64,000 nucleotides of DNA from contig JAZGUH010000723.1 of assembly GCA_037893225.1 (NCBI GenBank), forward strand, positions 434,001 to 498,000, read 5' to 3'. The first letter of the stretch is position 1; every line of letters starts with the position of its first letter. The notes beneath the pieces are model-generated. The model did no database searches. It was not told the origin of the DNA and saw only the letters and a program-made list of their open reading frames with translations. The stretch is from Hippasteria phrygiana. Lineage: Eukaryota > Echinodermata > Asteroidea > Valvatida > Goniasteridae. This document shows, in pieces, positions 36,501 to 42,500 of this stretch. The translations under genes were made by a program, and so were the position numbers.

Positions 36501-39500
36501 ACATATACAGTTGAGTATGGGCCGAGTACGAGTAGACCACAAGAAACAAAAATGCCAAGTTATGTTCTGTAACCTGCATCATCAAGAGTCTAAACACCAA
36601 TAATTCAGGGGACTGAATATTTCACTTTATTTCCATGTTTTTTATTTACTTTTTACACAAGATGATGAATCTACTCAAAAAGTTGTGATTGAGCCAGAAA
36701 TTTCTCCAGTACATGTACTTTTGAGTCCAAATTTGCAGTATAAAATGCGAAAATTATTAATTCCCGAGTACAGGTATTGAGTACTGAGTGCAAAATGCCG
36801 AGTCCGGGTACGAGTCCGAGAACAAAAAGCCGAGTACGTGGCAAGTCCGAGTTTGGGCCGAGTACTTAGTAGTACTCGAGTTGTACTCGAGTGAGAGTAC
36901 GAGTACTCCAACACTGACAATTCCTCATTTGCCTGTATAGTAAGAGTACTGTTTACTGCAGTTTGCTCTAGTAGTAGTTTGTAGTAGGTGAGGTTAGGGT
37001 TAAAGATGCTGTGTCCCTGGTTTTTCACTTTTATTCTCGTAACTCAGATGATGGATTTTGCCAAAACTTTTACATTTGTATTATTTCAGGTGTTTGTTAA
37101 AAAGCAACTCCAACGATTCCCAAGTTTTCTTAGGTTTCGATTTAAATGAGAAGAGCTGTCAAATAAAACAGATACTTGTCAAGATCCCTATCTTTGACGC
37201 CGGTTTTTATGTAAAAAATGCATTTTGGTTGCCTTTCTTTTCGCGAGTCTATCCCAGTTTCATGAAAACGAGCGTGATGTCAAAGCTCATTTACATCTAA
37301 TGCATATTCATTTATGACGTATTACCAGGTACACATGCACATAACATCGCGTGCAGCTTTCTACGGTGCTACGTCATTTTTTTGCATTTCTCAACAGCGC
37401 CACAAGCGGCCAATTTGTGGAAAGTTTTCACAAACTTGAAAGAAAGTGGTAATAATTTCTCGCAAAATAACGCAACATTGAGACGCAAAACAAACATGAT
37501 TTTGTAATGAATAAGTAATTTGAAAATGAATAAAACTGCTGCAAACTGCTGACTGACTGAATGGACCTGAAATATACAAATCAAAAAATTAGCTGGCCTG
37601 ACGTTACGAACTTAAGCAAGTTCTTTCTCAAAGGCAAATGACAGAGTACAAGAAACAAACATGTAGGTAACACACATGCATGAGGGGGTGGGTGGAGAAA
37701 CACAAAAGACGGATGCAAAGGAGTAAGTCATATATTATATATTGAACACAAATAACATTTCATTCTAACACTTTTCAAAACCATTGTGCCTTATCATAAC
37801 TTTAATGGTTAACACTAAATCGTTCCATCTTGACATCTCCCATATGTTTTTCGTCTCAGGTTCAGAGGCCCCTACCACAAGCCCCCTACTTGCCCCCCTG
37901 TCCAAGCGAGCCCCGTGTGGTGGTCCCGCCTTCCACCTACGACAAGGACATCGCCAGTCTGCTGAAGGACCTGACATGTGCCGATGTGACCTTTGTCGTC
38001 CAAGGCGAATACATACATGCTCATAAGGTAATCGTCAATTCCGAATCAAGGCATTGGTGATCAGTGTTCTAGCCAGGGTGAAATAGAAGCATAGGGGCAT
38101 TTTGCTGAAGGATGGACAATGTGAGTGGGGAGCATGAATACCTTACGGCATGGAGTCCGGGGTCCGCTTAAGGGGCCCAAAAAATGTTGGATTCTAGATG
38201 TTCTGTGGTGCAATCTGAGGCAATTCATGGCCATTTTCCATTGACTGTTTTGAGCAAAAGTTTTTAAGATTATAGAGGCAAAATTGAGTTCATTTAAAAT
38301 TGTGTAATAATAATAATAATAATAGTCTGATATAGTGCCAAATCCGTTCAGAATATACTCTTGCTTTCAAATTATAGCGTAGTGGTAACGTATGGGCAGG
38401 ATTCAATCATAGTGCTAATTCCCGAAAGCGTAGTGGGTGTTAACGCTATTTAATGCCTGGCTAGAACACTGTTAGTGATGAGCAAATACCACAATACAGC
38501 CCAACCAGTGTAAAGTGACCCCATTGTAATAAGCCAGTTCGGTATTTCAACTGCGCATGTGCACAATGACATTTTATCCCGAATGACCCGCGTGTGAACG
38601 CAAAAGGGTGGTCGCACAACGCACACGTGTTAAATTCAATCAGAATGGGCATTCGCATTACATGGCGTGACATTACGTCATCAATTTTTATCCCGAATAA
38701 CCTTTGACCTTTGAGATACCGAACTAGCTTATTGTAATAGGCTTGGTTGGGACTGCTGGTGAGAACAATGGAAAAAGACTGGTATGTCTGCTGCCACCAG
38801 TGTCTCTAAAGTTTCCCATTGTTAGTCTGATCCCGTTTCTGCATCATGTTAAGACTGACTATCCAAGTTTGTTCTCCTCCAAGGTGTGTCTCATAGCAGC
38901 CTCCTCCGTCTTCCATGACCTCTTCATGCTGGACCTCTCGGACCAGTTGGACAGCTCGACTGCCCAGGATCAAGACAGCCAACCCTTCAGCCAGGGACAC
39001 TGGTCCAGTCCCGTGTCTGTCACCCAGCAGCTCATGTCCACCTCCCCGGACATCATCGAAAGCCCGCCCGACAACTCGGAACACCACCACCAGCGCAGTA
39101 ACTGCGACAGAGACCGAGTGATCATGGAGGAAGGATGCCTGAGCATCTCCCCCAACGGAAACACGTGTGTGATCTCAGTGCGCCCCAAGACCCGCAGCAG
39201 CCCACTGGAAACACTGACAATGGGCGGGTCGGACTTTGGGAATTCCATTGAAGGGGAAGATGATGTGCCAACGTCGGAGACGACCATAGTGCCTGTGAGC
39301 CTTCGCTACCTCCCCAGTAAGGTCCTGAACCACCCAGCCTTCCACTCCATCCACCTGCAGCAGTCGGAGGACCCAATCACGGGCCGGCCTAAGCTGCGCA
39401 GCGTGGTGGTGCTGAACTGCAAGATCACGTCGGATGCCTTCCGCGCCGTGCTGCGCTTCCTGTACACGGGCTCCCTGAACCCCGAGAAGTGTAGTAACCT

Positions 39501-42500
39501 GAGCGACGTCATCACGGCGGCATCTCTGCTGGACCTGGCCGATGTGGTGTCGGCGGTTGCGAACATTAAGCACCAGGAGGAATACATGAATCTGGAGATT
39601 GCCGAGGCCTTCTTGGAGAACAGGAGAGACAGGTTCAGGGAGCTGTTTGCAGACAAGGGATTTCTGTCGGGTAAATATTTGGCTGAAAATATATTAGGTG
39701 GATGCGATTTTTAACAGTGAGGGTCCAAAATCACACCCATCACCCAGAATCACTATGAGGTTTAAACTGTTAACCCTAAAAGTCACAATGTACTCTTTGT
39801 CAAGGAGGGACAATAGTTTACAGGCTTCAGATGTGATTTTGAATAGACTAGGGTGTGATTTTGGAGGCCCAGTGTCGAAATCAAGTCTTCCTAATCTTCC
39901 CATCCATTGTGAATGGAAAATCATATCCAAGAAAATGCTGTTCTTGAAAATACCAGGTGCCATGATTTCACAGGATGCTTGAGACTATTATTTACTTACC
40001 CAAGATGTCCACAGTGCAATATATGCCCTATTCTCCACATTAAGATAATTGTTAAGGTCTGAACGTCATCCAATTTAAAAAAAAAGAAAAATACCAACAG
40101 CAGCATAAGTAATGATATGGACCGAAAACTTTGAACTTTCTAATATGGAGGTATGTTGGGGTTTTTTTTGTACGAAAAATTCCACGTTATCCTCAAAAAA
40201 TTTCCATCAAAGTGTGACGCAGCCTTCTGAACTTGAACTGTGTATTTTGCTGGAGACATGACATTGTTCTCCCCTTTGTTCCCTGTACTTAAGCAAACCC
40301 CCATAGACTTTGTACACAAAATTCCTTGTGGAGACAACCTAACCCATAGAATTGCCTAGTGGAGACCTATTCAGTCCCTTTGTTCCCATTGTGTTCATGT
40401 CTCCACAGGGTACGGTATATCTGTCCACACATGCACGTTTCACTTTTGTCAGACTTAGTAGTGGCTGTGATTGGTCAATTTGTCAGGCCTTAAAGGTAGT
40501 GTACACGATTGGTAATCCTCCCATTTTTTTGTACTGAATTATTACGAAATACCTGTCTAGACTGTAAGTTAATAGCAGTCTTAATCATCCTGTGAATCAT
40601 GGCACCTGGTGTGCTGTCGTTTTCAAGAAAAGTTGAGATTTATATAGTTTTCCAACGATTGGACCGCGTAACAATCTTTGGAAACTGCCCTCTATTGACC
40701 GAATGTAGTTAATCCGTGTTCTGTCTAAAAATGGGTTAACAATCCGAAAACGGGCCCACGCGTAGGGTACCGAAGGGATGCGTTGTAACCAGTGCATGCA
40801 GTGGATCTTGGACGTTCCGCTCAGATGTTATGTGACCAATTGAAAACGATCCCATTTACAAAAATCTGGCTTATTTTACAAGAGGGCGCTATAAAAAATG
40901 CCGCCCGACGGTTTAAAACGAAAGCTGTTTTTCTCTCTTTTTTTTTCGCCATCCAAGAATGCAAAACTTTGAACAGGTCAGTGGAACGATATTTCCTATA
41001 AAATGCTAACCCCCAAATCTGTCCATTTCTGAAAATTGCAACAATGATCAATCATGTACACTACCTTTAATGAATGGGTCCGATTGATTGTTTCAGATAT
41101 GGTGATCTTGCTGGACGATGGTGCCGTAGTGACTCACAGGAGTCTGCTGATGGTACGCTGTGACCCAATGCTGGCCATGCTGAGCAGACACTTCAAGGAA
41201 CGATCCTGTCAAGAGGTATGTATCAACCTATGGTAATATAGCTCCCATAGACCTTTAATTTTCCCCATGACGTCACTCTGGACCGTACTCAAATGTGAAG
41301 TGCAGTAGATGGAAGTCATTTCAGTTGTGACGCTCATAAAATTACTGCAGCCACATCTGGGCTGGTGCTCCAGCTTGCTATTTGTCCCTCTTTGATAAGA
41401 TTCAGCGGCGTGTTTCAAATCTGGTTGGTCAGGACGTGGCATGTTCCCTGTTGCTTCATTGAGCCAGAGTTGTATTTGAGTTCCTGCAAGTCCTTTCACA
41501 AGTCCTTTCACAAGTCCTTTCACAAGCCCAGTCAGAAGTCCTTTCATAAAGCTGGTCCCAAGTAACTGGATGAACAATGACAAATGAATGCTTTTGTCAA
41601 AGCTCATTTGAATAGCTTGTGATTGGGATTAGGACTGGAGGGCTTGTGATGGACTTGCAGGGACTTGCAGGGACTTATGAAAGGACTTGCAGGGACTTGT
41701 AAAAGGACTTGCAGGGACTCGAATACAACTCTGCATTGAGCCTCTTTTATCGATACTGCCATAGGTGTTCCAGTGGCTTTTCATCATTAGTTGTTCAGTT
41801 TTTTAACGTCGGAATGTCGACGTGAAAATTCAATTAAATGTTGGCTCGAGGTGCAAATAAACAGGCCATATTACGCAGGTACCCTGGACTACCCACGTGA
41901 ATGAATGTGGGAACTATGTTGGGACTGAAAATTGCCAGAGAGGGCAGGTTGCCATTTTTTCAAGTAGGCCGAAATAGTAGATTTGCATATATGTGGCGTC
42001 CGCAAAGGGAAATCGGATGTACATTGTAAGTCGCATGACCTATTATTGAGTAATTGCAATTTAAATGAAAATTGTCAAAAAATCATGATTCCTGTTTTTG
42101 TCAAAAGACTGTAGTTTAAAGCATAGTCCGGCGTACCTCTGAATAATAATCGTGTAAACTACATATTATTTTCCATTCTCGATGCTGAATTTACGGCTCT
42201 ATTTGAAAACCAAAATAGCGTATCACAGTAATTTGTTCACCATTACGAAGCTTATACATGTATTATATATTTTATTATGGAATGGAAATCTCAATTTTCA
42301 AAATTTCCAACTTACATCCGATTTCGCTTGCTGGTGCCACAAATGTGTATGTGTATACTCAACATTGTTGATAAAAGAATCAGCATTATCTTTAGTAAAG
42401 GATTTTTTTTTCTTGACAGAATTGGTTTTTAAAAGTTATTTGCCGCCCATCACAGGTCATCCTGCAAGGCTTCCGGAAGACGACCTTCAAGGCTGTACTG

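Larger units (their letters stand above)
34279..37859 (+). other. RHOBTB: RhoBTB intron 4
   Basis: Starts GTAAGA and ends TTTCGTCTCAG. It carries the inverted repeats of 34440-35430, the TAA-flanked MITE at 35803-36139 and the nested pair at 36286-36999. 37010-37850 shows nothing recognisable. Confidence 0.85.
39671..41096 (+). other. RHOBTB: RhoBTB intron 6
   Basis: From GTAAAT to TTGTTTCAG. Retention would add 14 codons and stop at 39712-39714. 39698-39985 holds a repeat relic (GGTGGATGCGATTTTTAAC, matching 13684) and 40494-41066 a MITE that ends 30 bases before the acceptor. Confidence 0.85.

Noticed and set aside
38743..38883. Upstream extension of the exon 6 frame to an ATG at 38743
   Set aside because: The sequence before 38884 is intronic: a TTGTTCTCCTCCAAG acceptor lies at the place where family similarity starts, and exon 5 joins in phase there.
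39671..39714. Continuation of exon 6 past 39670 to a stop
   Set aside because: The GTAAAT donor and perfect phase match to exon 7 ([12 protein letters not shown]) show this is intron sequence.
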